A stretch of 60,000 nucleotides of DNA from Membranipora membranacea (Eukaryota > Bryozoa > Gymnolaemata > Cheilostomatida > Membraniporidae), in NCBI GenBank assembly GCA_914767715.1, contig OU612075.1:5768001-5828000 (forward strand), in the 5' to 3' direction. The notes under the pieces were generated by a model. The model was not told the DNA's origin and did no database searches. It saw only the letters and a program-made list of their open reading frames with translations. A program made the position numbers and the translations under genes. Within the stretch, counting starts at the first letter, position 1. Every line of letters begins with the position of its first letter. Below are positions 23,701 to 33,246 of the stretch, piece by piece.

Positions 23701-26355
23701 GAAAAAACCATTGCTGTTTTTGAGCAAACAGCACTCCACGTCACCTGTCTAATGGCAACGGACTGATGACTTATCGGATACATGGGTAACATTGGTAACA
23801 ACCCCTATGTTTGACTGAGAAGCTGTCTGAGGGGCCAGAAATAGACTTTACCTCTTTTGGCTTGAGCTAGAATTGGTGCATCAGTGAAGTTGTGTCCACA
23901 TTCAAAGCAAAACTTAGCATAGCCTCCTTGTCTTGCCTTAGCTCTCGGAGCTTCACATTCCTCACATACTTGATTCTCAGCTGATATTTCTCCAGAAGCT
24001 GCTGCCGCTGCTGGCATGCCTGTAAAATATCAATGTAATTCTGTTGATTTAGTTTGTAGAATATATGGTAGCGTTTGGCAGATATGGAAGAGAATGGATA
24101 CTGGGAATTGGGATGATTTAATGTTGGGTGGGGATATAAATACTTTACCAAGCCAACATCCGTATGGTTAAAAGATGAATGGTTTTCTGTGCGATCTAGA
24201 GCTGAAACTTGCTGAAGCTTGATTGATCAGGTTGTCCCTGCCTGCCATCATAAAAGGATTTTGCAACTTGCACCTAACTGTGATCTGATATCAGAATTGG
24301 AAAGCTAGAAAGCTGAAATTTAATCCAGATTTGTAACTGGTAACCCGGAAGTTTGATTGTTATTAATTCGAGCTTGTGAGGAAACATGACAACTGTTAGA
24401 CGAGAATATTCCTGCTTTTTTAGTGGGATACTACTAACCTGGGTCTAACAGACCTGCAGCCTGATGGTTCTCAGGACTCGGAGTGCTACACTTTCCCTTC
24501 GTGTTGCATCGCTTACAGAACCTGGTCCTGCACTGACTACAAATTTCGTCCAGCACATGTTTATGGTGTACTGGACACCTCTTCACTTCAAAACGTGCCG
24601 GTGATGACTCGTCCTCGATAGGCAGCATCTGGTGATCGCTGCTATGAATTTCATGCTCCTGAAACAGAAGTAGATTGTCAGAAAGAATAGTTTGGCGATT
24701 ACGTGACCACCGCCATCATAACTATCCTGTTTTCCTCCTGTTTTCAAACTTTAAGCTGTAATAACTGAGTTTTGGAACCTGAACTAAAGTATTTTCAAAT
24801 TCTGTGACTAGGTACAAAGTACAAAGTACAAGGTACAAGGTACAGACATGAAGCCAACAATATATTGACTTACGTCAGCATGCTTCCGGCAAAATCTCCT
24901 CTTACAGTCCGCACAGCAAACCACAGACCTAACAGAGTCTGTCTTACACAGCTCACATCTCAGCTCAATTGGTATCCAGGTTACAGGCTTAGCCAGTGCA
25001 GTTTTAACAGCTGCCTCTGTAACTCCTGGCAACGATTGGATGTCGATGTCTTTAAATGTTTTCCTGCCATGAATAAAGAAGCATAATTAGAATTGATTAT
25101 TAGGAGTTGTCTCCTGTGAGAACATTGTTAGACAACCCCATAGATTGACCTAATTATTCTTTTGTTTGCAGGTTTAATAATCTAGGGTTCTATACTCTAT
25201 AGCAGCTGTGGGCAACCTGCGGCCTTTTTGCCAGTGCGGCCTAATGGGTTATATTTTGCGGCCTAATTGTGGCCTTATGCCTGTAAAACTTTTTATACAT
25301 TAATTTTGATTCCCCTTTTTTTATATGGAGAACCAAGTATGCATAGCGCTCTGTAAGCTCAAGATAATTCTAAAAAGTGGCCATTCTGTATTATACATGT
25401 AGCTAAGCTTCCCAGCCACTCTTACTACTTTATCAAGTTGTTCTCCTTTCGAAATAACACAAAACAGTGACCTTTGAATGTTAAAATTACAAGTTTCTCT
25501 AACATTATAGTAATTAGTTTTATTTGCAAAACAGTCTCTGTGGACAAAAACTCCCTTTGTGACAAATGCTTCTGCATTATGGCTGAAATGTTCCATATTG
25601 AATTCTTCATTTCACAATCATTTGCGAAAATACTTCCTTCTCCATCACAACAGTCCTGTATGAACTTTATTTACACTTTAACCCCTGGTAGGGCGCTACA
25701 GCACCCCTCCCGCACCCACCCTGCGCTTTGTCATACACATGAAACATGGGGATACACACATGTACACAATCAAATCATGAGGTAAAATGACATCACAAAA
25801 CTCAAGAAGATTAGATAAACCAGTATTTCTGCTGAGTTGATGGTTTTTGCAACATACTGCAGTTTTGAGACATAAATCTGTTTTAGTTTTTACAAAATAG
25901 TAAGTGCCAAAATTGCTACTCCAGTTCAAATTTTATCCCTGAAAGATATGTTGCGGCCTTTTGGGTGTGGCCTTTTTCAAGAAAAGGTTGCCCACCCATG
26001 CTCTATAGTCTATGCACTATTATTTTCTTTACACCACAGTATTTACCAGGCCCCCTTTTAACGGCGGAGGGTGGTGGGCTACATACATATGAGATCATTA
26101 TATTATGATCTGGCATTAGCTATTCTGCCATTTGCCAAAAATATGATTTATATTCTCTATATATAACTTATTTGCACACTTTACACTGGATCTCTTCGTT
26201 TTGATAGTTCACATTTAAACATTCTGTACAGTGAGTGTGTCCGCAGGGAAGAGCCTTAGGATTCTCAATCTCACAAAGTCTCGCAAAACAAAATCCACAT
26301 TCTGTATCTCTGGTCACTGGTACTATCTCTATATCCATGATGACTGCCTTGTTTC
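20573..26355 (-). CDS. TRIM-like RING/B-box/coiled-coil/propeller gene (complete copy)
   Basis: Predicted E3 ubiquitin ligase of the tripartite-motif type. Exons 5' to 3': RING 26355-26172 (ATG at 26338), B-box 1 25063-24874, B-box 2 24658-24439, zinc ribbon 24019-23852, coiled coil 23487-23291 and 22649-22373, propeller 21652-20966 and 20715-20573. The model gives about 682 residues and all phases agree. The RING cysteines are CGFC..CGHTHCTEC..CKVC. B-box 1 reads CELC..CADC..CRKH. B-box 2 reads CPVH..CSQC..CKRC. The C-terminal 270 residues carry repeated hydrophobic-strand blocks such as VLVTDMQEGKLYKYAL and IYVTSATSPNIYIIS, typical of NHL-like beta-propeller blades. Oddities: the RING exon lacks a GT donor, and a zinc-ribbon exon splits B-box 2. 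The exact TRIM subfamily is not resolved. Confidence 0.88.
20966..21652 (-). CDS. TRIM-like gene, main propeller exon
   Basis: The 229-codon exon has acceptor accaacag and donor gtgagt. It holds repeated strand-turn blocks: CYGVSWTDDDSILCAM, LASIDYVNKTLMVFSS, YGVHLTSDAVLVTDM and ATGIYRDESGFIYVTS. These read as about five blades of an NHL-like propeller. Confidence 0.9.
22373..22649 (-). CDS. TRIM-like gene, coiled-coil exon 2
   Basis: Heptad-like, charged segment (IQQIRHESEDLKRELREH, then LLEEFDEVSRKLEQTN) ending TPYLHTG at a consensus donor. Phase 0 in, phase 1 out. It is the first exon that is not part of the tandem duplication. Confidence 0.88.
22911..23252. mobile_element. nested-palindrome MITE near duplication edge
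   Basis: The ends TTAGCCTGTCTTGACAAG and CTTGTCAAGACAGGCTAA are perfect inverted repeats. An inner inverted pair (GATGAAGGGTTGTCC with GGACAACCCTTCATC) lies inside. It sits 38 bases past the CC1 donor and 53 bases from the duplication start. A second copy is at 29802-30143. Confidence 0.82.
23291..23487 (-). CDS. TRIM-like gene, coiled-coil exon 1
   Basis: The exon begins GEHHEIIPLRKF. HxxH-type histidines followed by a hydrophobic IIPL is the classical end of a B-box. It continues as coiled coil (LRDKLRTLSQSIYDKI, LGDLEDHVESINHTI). Donor gtaatg, phase 0. Confidence 0.88.
23852..24019 (-). CDS. TRIM-like gene, zinc-ribbon cassette exon
   Basis: The exon is 168 bases, phase 1 on both sides, so it can be skipped without changing frame. 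It encodes an Ala-rich start (MPAAAAASGEIS), then CEEC..CFEC with 16 residues between the pairs, a two-knuckle zinc ribbon. It interrupts B-box 2: skipping it joins CKRC..LLDPG directly to EHHEIIPL. Confidence 0.85.
24439..24658 (-). CDS. TRIM-like gene, B-box 2 exon (first part)
   Basis: After a linker (EHEIHSSDHQMLPIEDE) comes CPVHHKHVLDEICSQC and then RFCKRCN, the C/H ligands of a B-box 2. The final His ligands come from a later exon. Phase 0 in, phase 1 out. Confidence 0.87.
24810..24846. repeat. GTACAAA/GTACAAG short tandem array
   Basis: About five 7-base units (GTACAAA, GTACAAG) occur in the intron just below the B-box 1 exon donor. The same array is at +6,891. Confidence 0.8.
24874..25063 (-). 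CDS. TRIM-like gene, B-box 1 exon
   Basis: The exon encodes KTFKDIDIQSLPGVTEAA, then CELCKTDSVRSVVCCADC and FCRKHAD; the next exon supplies EHEIH. The cysteine spacing fits a B-box 1. Donor gtaagt, phase 0; the first base completes a Lys codon from the RING exon. Confidence 0.88.
25203..26000. mobile_element. hAT-like non-autonomous element with 8-bp TSD
   Basis: The 798-bp element starts CAGCTGTGGGCAACC and ends GGTTGCCCACCCATG (imperfect inverted repeats with the hAT-type CA end). It is flanked by the identical 8-bp duplication CTCTATAG (25195-25202 and 26001-26008). It lies in the intron between the RING and B-box 1 exons. No intact transposase is present. Confidence 0.9.
26172..26355 (-). 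CDS. TRIM-like gene, RING exon with abnormal donor
   Basis: The start ATG (26338-26336) opens MDIEIVPVTRDTECGFC. The C3HC4 RING ligands are C-x2-C, C-G-H-x2-C-x2-C and CKVC. Phase requires the exon to end after TGCAA, where the sequence reads ATAAGT instead of GTAAGT. Unspliced, the frame stops one codon later (CKVCK-stop). A cryptic GT two codons earlier is in phase but would remove the last RING cysteine. Acceptor cacctttag. Confidence 0.85.
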
Positions 26356-26732
26356 CTAAAGGTGAAAAGATATCTTTGTTCATAGAGTTTACCTATGACT
26401 GAAGGGAGAAAGATTGTAACTCTCACTTATCAGATGTATACAAGACAATCCTCCTGTTAGACACGCCTATATCAGTAAATTTGGAAAGCTAGAGGGTCAA
26501 TGCATTCGCTCCCAAGACTACACTACTTCATAGGGTCTGCTTTGAGAGTTGATACAAAGGTTAGTCGTGCAATTAATGAATTCAGGACGAATATGGGGAA
26601 TGAATACAGGTGGTACAAGCTAGAGGATAATTAGTAAGTGATACTATGTCACAGAGTACCTTGCTCATTGCTGCCACCATTAAATCAGAACCAGTATGAC
26701 GAGATGAGAATTCGATACACCTATATACATAC

Positions 26733-26860
26733 CTGAATATCCGTAGATGTTCTTGTATCTTCTTCACCTTTTTTTATATCAGACTGAATTTGAGAAGGTG
26801 CTCTATAGGTCCCTAGCTGCTGCTTGACTCTGTTGGTGCCCCCACTCTCAACTGCACAAC
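26733..26860 (-). promoter_or_regulatory. probable 5' UTR exon and promoter zone of TRIM-like gene
   Basis: A consensus donor (gtatgt) follows GGATATTCAG at 26733 on the reverse strand, upstream of the RING acceptor. No in-frame ATG is seen in it, so it would be untranslated. The start of transcription cannot be placed; 26860 is nominal. Confidence 0.35.
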
Positions 26861-28282
26861 GCTTCACAAATTGTGAAACTTCTAATCATGTGATTTTAGT
26901 TCCTTTAGTGACGCAAAACCTAAAAATAACAGTGATTATCTGTGTACCATACCATAGTCAATAATACAGTTATCATATAATATCAAGGTTATTTAGATAA
27001 CACCAAACACTGTAAGGTAAAATCAAGTGTCCGCATGACCAGGCTAATAAAACTGCCTACGCTTATCAGCGATGCACGTTTTTGGTAGGTGAAATGCAAT
27101 TTACCCTAGAGGAGGAAGTATTCGCTGTAGGAAAAGTTGTCCGTTTCGCATTGCTTGAAATAGCTAAACTTGACGCTAGCCAGCATTCACGCACCTCCTC
27201 AACTTTATATAGACTCCACTCCAGCTAGCAAAAATTAAGCACTAGCCTGTGTAGAATTACCACAAAACCAGCTAAACTAAATTGTGGCTTTCATGCAACC
27301 CTCTATGCTTTAGGGTTGTGGTCTGCTGTTGATTGTTGACTTTGGTTTGGCCGCAGCTATTGAGGGTTATTGGTAAGCTTTGCGCCACACAACCTACCAA
27401 TACAGTTAACTATATGACTGCATGGTGACTAATCAGTGCTATATAGTTGCTCTTAACTTAATCAACACTATTATTCAAAAGATTGTCACTGTCATATCAA
27501 ACAGACAAGAAATACAGGACTTCCAATGAACTTTATGACAGCAGTTCAGTATGTTAGTGTCCACCACAAGTCTACTTCTAAGGCGCAAGCTACCCTGACC
27601 CTCAAGCAAAGTGTCGTAGGAAGGGGTGATCACCTATCAGCTGCCACCCTTAACAAAACAATATCGGGTCATTTAGTCTACTCAATTGAGAAGCGTTGGC
27701 ATTGGCTCCTTTTTAGGTAACCGGCATAGATCAATGGGACGTCTAGGACACGCCCTTATATTGTACAGCACAGCCCCAGTACCATGTATCCTGGTAACAG
27801 AATATAATCTCAATGATATTGAAATATGACATTCCTGTCAATCATTGCTGACCCTAACTTAACATGTACTGGAATGCTCTGTGGGAAGAGTTTTCTTAAT
27901 TGTGACCTTAGGGGAGGGGGGGGCGCCCTCCTCTCCTACCAAACAAAGCTTGCAACACAAGCTACTATTTTCTAAGCGATCGTCCAGAAGAAAAAGGAAT
28001 AAAAACTTGTTCACAGGAATGACGATGTTGCACTTTGGTGTTTTAACATATTGCCGTGGACACGTGCTGCGGCACATGTCCAGACACTGTTCAGTTCCAG
28101 ACAGCCCTGAGGAGAAAAGTTTATCTTTTTGCACATTCTTGAAATCAGTAATGAAGATAACTAAGCGAGTCCAAATTTGATGCTAGTTGCTAACAATTTG
28201 TTAATATACTGATACCCATGCCCACGGCAGACTAGGTGGGAAATACAGTCCTAATATGGCCTGATCTATTTTATAAAAAGGA

Positions 28283-28369
28283 TCCCGAGAACCAGATTTG
28301 AACCAGTGACCTAAAGATGTCTATATATACCATTATAGTCCTCCGCTCTACCAACTGAGCTTTCGCGGG
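28283..28369 (-). pseudogene. tRNA-Tyr-like sequence with ATA anticodon
   Basis: The reverse strand has the full tRNA-Tyr body with a 14-15-base intron, but the anticodon reads ATA, where GTA is expected. The acceptor stem has one mismatch (CCCGCGA with TCTCGGG). Likely a decayed gene. An identical copy lies at 35174-35260. Confidence 0.65.
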
Positions 28370-28492
28370 TCAGATGTAGCCAGGAAAAGGTATAGGGAAC
28401 TATAAATAGTCATAAGTAACCTAGGAAACCAACCCCTCACAACCTAGTCTTATGCAGAGGTGGAAGATTGTTTGATTCGTTCATGGGTCTTA

Positions 28493-28890
28493 TACCCAGC
28501 AAACACAAAATGTTATGAAAATCTTCTGATAACATTATCATAACAGTAGTGGTCCTCGTGATAACGTCGTGCCATGACATCAAAATAGCAAAATGTGTAG
28601 ACACAATTTTATTGCCGTGATAATAGTTTCGAACGATGTTTTACAAAATGTTTTCATAACAGTTTCACGATAAAATTTTTTATCATTGAAACCCAGTATC
28701 GTGGCGATTCCCTGAGCGCATTTTGCCCGATATTTGAAGAAACCATCTACATAATGTCTTTATAACAATCCAATCCGTCATCGTCGAACTCTACTAAAAG
28801 CATGTTTTTGCCCGATATTTGGAGAAACCATTTATATAACGTCATCATAACAATCCAATTTGTCAATGCTGAACTCCATTAAAATTTCCA
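28493..28890. mobile_element. CCCAGCAAAC-ended element with internal repeat
   Basis: It starts TACCCAGCAAACACAAAATG. Inside, two direct units of about 86 bp (from 28719 and 28805) share TTTGCCCGATATTTG, GAAACCAT and ATAACAATCCAAT. The opposite terminal type (GCGTTTGCTGGGTA) occurs at 46640. The right end is uncertain. Confidence 0.45.
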
Positions 28891-29180
28891 AATTTAAATG
28901 ACTTGACGATTTGCACTGCACAGCAATGACAGTAAGACAACAGCCATTGCTTCAGCACTACAACTTTCAAAGCTCTGTTTACCTCACAAGTCTATCAAAT
29001 CCTCATATTCGTCATTTGATTAGCAAAGAGTGTAGTGATGTTCCAAGTTGTTTTATTCATTGCAAAATAATGTTCAATGATGATTATATACATGTAATCA
29101 ACAATTTTGTTTATCAAAAGTAAAAAATGAACATTAATGGTGGAGAAAAATAAAATTGGTTAGATATCTATTTTTTTACT

Positions 29181-29656
29181 TTATTGGCTATCTATGCTGC
29201 AGTCATCGCTGTCCCCATTCAGAGTAAGCTCTGTGATTTTCTAAAAGAAGAGAATAACAACACATTCTTATTACAGTTGTTTTCCTACAATGCATTTGGC
29301 TCAACTCCACCGATACAATGCTTCTTTCAAGACTCCTATGTATTTTAAGGAGTTGTCCGCTCTTGTACAGAGGTCTGAGCTCAAAGCTCAAAATAGTTAT
29401 ATGATTCGTTGGATTGAATGGTAACAGAGTCAGATAGTAAACTCAAAGTAGGGCTCCTAAAATAAAAATTTATCATTCATTGAGCATCGGCTTAGCAATG
29501 ACCTTTGTTATTTGCTCGCTACTTTTAGTTCTAACAAGCTGCATACATATTTGTAACTTGTTTAGAGAAACTAGGCTAAGACTTACTTGAAAGACCTTAC
29601 ACAATCTTAAGTCTTTCAATGAAACTTGACTACCTGGAGCTTGAACTGCAATTAAC
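29181..29656 (-). pseudogene. orphan terminal exons of the upstream gene (copy 1)
   Basis: Two exons, 29656-29587 and 29240-29181, are duplicates of the last two exons at 36547-36478 and 36131-36072. No upstream exons precede them here except the truncated TRIM copy. Splice sites, stop codon and AATAAA (29180-29185) are intact. Confidence 0.8.
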
Positions 29657-30181
29657 CTAAAAGTGCCAGTCTGTGTGCAATTCATTGTACTGAGCCAGAT
29701 AGTATGTCTTGACAAGCTTTGTCGGCGCCCCCTCCCCACCAAACAAAGGTATGTTGTGAAGATTTGGCAATTCTCTTTCGAAACAGAAATCACAAGGAAA
29801 ATTAGCCTGTCTTGACAAGCTCTGTTTGGTGAGGGTGGTTGGAGGAAACAAAGCTTGTCAACTCTTGCATGCTCGACTGTCGATCAGTTTTGATGAAGGG
29901 TTGTCCTCTCACGAGATCGGGTTGATAACTTAAATAACACTAATCTATTTGTAAAGGAAAACGGAGTTATCGTCCCGAATGGACAACTCCGCTTTCATAT
30001 AGAAATTGATTGGTGTGATCCAGATGATATCTACCCGATCTCATGAAGGGACAACCCTTCATCGAAACTGCTCAACAGTCCAGCATGCAAGCTTTGTTCA
30101 CCCTCCCCTCCCCCACCGAAAAAACCTTGTCAAGACAGGCTAAAGGAAAATATGCTTATGGCAAATACAAAGACACATTAC

Positions 30182-33100
30182 CAGATCATCAGCCATTATG
30201 TCTATAGTGTGATTGATTGACTCCACATGATCTTCTAGATCACCGAGTCGTTTCCATGTAGATTTTACTGAACTTCTACATCTCTTAATCTTATCATAGA
30301 TACTCTGTGATAGGGTCCTCAGCTTATCTCTCAAGTCATCAGTAAACTTCCTCAGTGGAATTATCTCATGATGTTCACCTGCATTAATAGATTTTATGGT
30401 TAAATATTAAAGCAACAAATCTCATGATGTTGCCTACATTGGTAGTTTTAGGTTATATATTTTTATGCATTCCATATAAATTTACCTGCACCCTGTTTAA
30501 AAAATGTACCTCTGAGTGAACGATCAAACTATTGGGTGTTCCAAAAAAGACTGTTTTCCCTTTGCACAGTCAACTCAGTGAGAGAAAGGATGAAAAAACC
30601 ATTGCTGTTTTTGAGCAAACAGCACTCCACGTCACCTGTCTAATGGCAACGGACTGATGACTTATCGGATACATGGGTAACATTGGTAACAACCCCTATG
30701 TTTGACTGAGAAGCTGTCTGAGGGGCCAGAAATAGACTTTACCTCTTTTGGCTTGAGCTAGAATTGGTGCATCAGTGAAGTTGTGTCCACATTCAAAGCA
30801 AAACTTAGCATAGCCTCCTTGTCTTGCCTTAGCTCTCGGAGCTTCACATTCCTCACATACTTGATTCTCAGCTGATATTTCTCCAGAAGCTGCTGCCGCT
30901 GCTGGCATGCCTGTAAAATATCAATGTAATTCTGTTGATTTAGTTTGTAGAATATATGGTAGCGTTTGGCAGATATGGAAGAGAATGGATACTGGGAATT
31001 GGGATGATTTAATGTTGGGTGGGGATATAAATACTTTACCAAGCCAACATCCGTATGGTTAAAAGATGAATGGTTTTCTGTGCGATCTAGAGCTGAAACT
31101 TGCTGAAGCTTGATTGATCAGGTTGTCCCTGCCTGCCATCATAAAAGGATTTTGCAACTTGCACCTAACTGTGATCTGATATCAGAATTGGAAAGCTAGA
31201 AAGCTGAAATTTAATCCAGATTTGTAACTGGTAACCCGGAAGTTTGATTGTTATTAATTCGAGCTTGTGAGGAAACATGACAACTGTTAGACGAGAATAT
31301 TCCTGCTTTTTTAGTGGGATACTACTAACCTGGGTCTAACAGACCTGCAGCCTGATGGTTCTCAGGACTCGGAGTGCTACACTTTCCCTTCGTGTTGCAT
31401 CGCTTACAGAACCTGGTCCTGCACTGACTACAAATTTCGTCCAGCACATGTTTATGGTGTACTGGACACCTCTTCACTTCAAAACGTGCCGGTGATGACT
31501 CGTCCTCGATAGGCAGCATCTGGTGATCGCTGCTATGAATTTCATGCTCCTGAAACAGAAGTAGATTGTCAGAAAGAATAGTTTGGCGATTACGTGACCA
31601 CCGCCATCATAACTATCCTGTTTTCCTCCTGTTTTCAAACTTTAAGCTGTAATAACTGAGTTTTGGAACCTGAACTAAAGTATTTTCAAATTCTGTGACT
31701 AGGTACAAAGTACAAAGTACAAGGTACAAGGTACAGACATGAAGCCAACAATATATTGACTTACGTCAGCATGCTTCCGGCAAAATCTCCTCTTACAGTC
31801 CGCACAGCAAACCACAGACCTAACAGAGTCTGTCTTACACAGCTCACATCTCAGCTCAATTGGTATCCAGGTTACAGGCTTAGCCAGTGCAGTTTTAACA
31901 GCTGCCTCTGTAACTCCTGGCAACGATTGGATGTCGATGTCTTTAAATGTTTTCCTGCCATGAATAAAGAAGCATAATTAGAATTGATTATTAGGAGTTG
32001 TCTCCTGTGAGAACATTGTTAGACAACCCCATAGATTGACCTAATTATTCTTTTGTTTGCAGGTTTAATAATCTAGGGTTCTATACTCTATAGCAGCTGT
32101 GGGCAACCTGCGGCCTTTTTGCCAGTGCGGCCTAATGGGTTATATTTTGCGGCCTAATTGTGGCCTTATGCCTGTAAAACTTTTTATACATTAATTTTGA
32201 TTCCCCTTTTTTTATATGGAGAACCAAGTATGCATAGCGCTCTGTAAGCTCAAGATAATTCTAAAAAGTGGCCATTCTGTATTATACATGTAGCTAAGCT
32301 TCCCAGCCACTCTTACTACTTTATCAAGTTGTTCTCCTTTCGAAATAACACAAAACAGTGACCTTTGAATGTTAAAATTACAAGTTTCTCTAACATTATA
32401 GTAATTAGTTTTATTTGCAAAACAGTCTCTGTGGACAAAAACTCCCTTTGTGACAAATGCTTCTGCATTATGGCTGAAATGTTCCATATTGAATTCTTCA
32501 TTTCACAATCATTTGCGAAAATACTTCCTTCTCCATCACAACAGTCCTGTATGAACTTTATTTACACTTTAACCCCTGGTAGGGCGCTACAGCACCCCTC
32601 CCGCACCCACCCTGCGCTTTGTCATACACATGAAACATGGGGATACACACATGTACACAATCAAATCATGAGGTAAAATGACATCACAAAACTCAAGAAG
32701 ATTAGATAAACCAGTATTTCTGCTGAGTTGATGGTTTTTGCAACATACTGCAGTTTTGAGACATAAATCTGTTTTAGTTTTTACAAAATAGTAAGTGCCA
32801 AAATTGCTACTCCAGTTCAAATTTTATCCCTGAAAGATATGTTGCGGCCTTTTGGGTGTGGCCTTTTTCAAGAAAAGGTTGCCCACCCATGCTCTATAGT
32901 CTATGCACTATTATTTTCTTTACACCACAGTATTTACCAGGCCCCCTTTTAACGGCGGAGGGTGGTGGGCTACATACATATGAGATCATTATATTATGAT
33001 CTGGCATTAGCTATTCTGCCATTTGCCAAAAATATGATTTATATTCTCTATATATAACTTATTTGCACACTTTACACTGGATCTCTTCGTTTTGATAGTT

Positions 33101-33246
33101 CACATTTAAACATTCTGTACAGTGAGTGTGTCCGCAGGGAAGAGCCTTAGGATTCTCAATCTCACAAAGTCTCGCAAAACAAAATCCACATTCTGTATCT
33201 CTGGTCACTGGTACTATCTCTATATCCATGATGACTGCCTTGTTTC
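30182..33246 (-). pseudogene. TRIM-like gene, 3'-truncated second copy
   Basis: Exons: RING 33246-33063 (ATG at 33229), B-box 1 31954-31765, B-box 2 31549-31330, zinc ribbon 30910-30743 and coiled coil 1 30378-30182. All are identical to the first copy, including the ATAAGT donor of the RING exon. The second coiled-coil exon and the propeller are absent downstream. The next exons on this strand are the orphan terminal exons at 29656-29181. It may be a pseudogene, a chimeric gene or an alternative 5' end for the full copy. Confidence 0.8.
32094..32891. mobile_element. hAT-like element, second copy
   Basis: Same element and same CTCTATAG flanks as 25203-26000, carried along by the tandem duplication. 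It is not a second insertion. Confidence 0.9.

Larger units (their letters stand above)
22858..29748. repeat. tandem duplication, copy 1 (6,891-bp unit)
   Basis: Every open frame and landmark here recurs exactly 6,891 bases further on. Homology runs 22858-29750 with 29749-36641, so the junction shares only GT. It contains the CC1-to-RING exons of the TRIM gene, a hAT element, MITEs, a tRNA-Tyr-like sequence and two terminal exons of the upstream gene. Confidence 0.95.

Noticed and set aside
25321-25929. Several 60-103-codon frames inside the hAT element (and their duplicates at +6,891)
   Set aside because: No transposase motif (for example a dimerisation region) can be read; the element looks non-autonomous.
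26582-26767. Apparent N-terminal coding segment upstream of the RING exon
   Set aside because: The open frame begins at GTG, not ATG, and would join the RING exon out of frame; treated as 5' UTR.
27881-28180. Overlapping 90-99-codon frames on both strands
   Set aside because: They begin in a G-rich MITE-like stretch, have no domain, and neither strand shows splice or family support.
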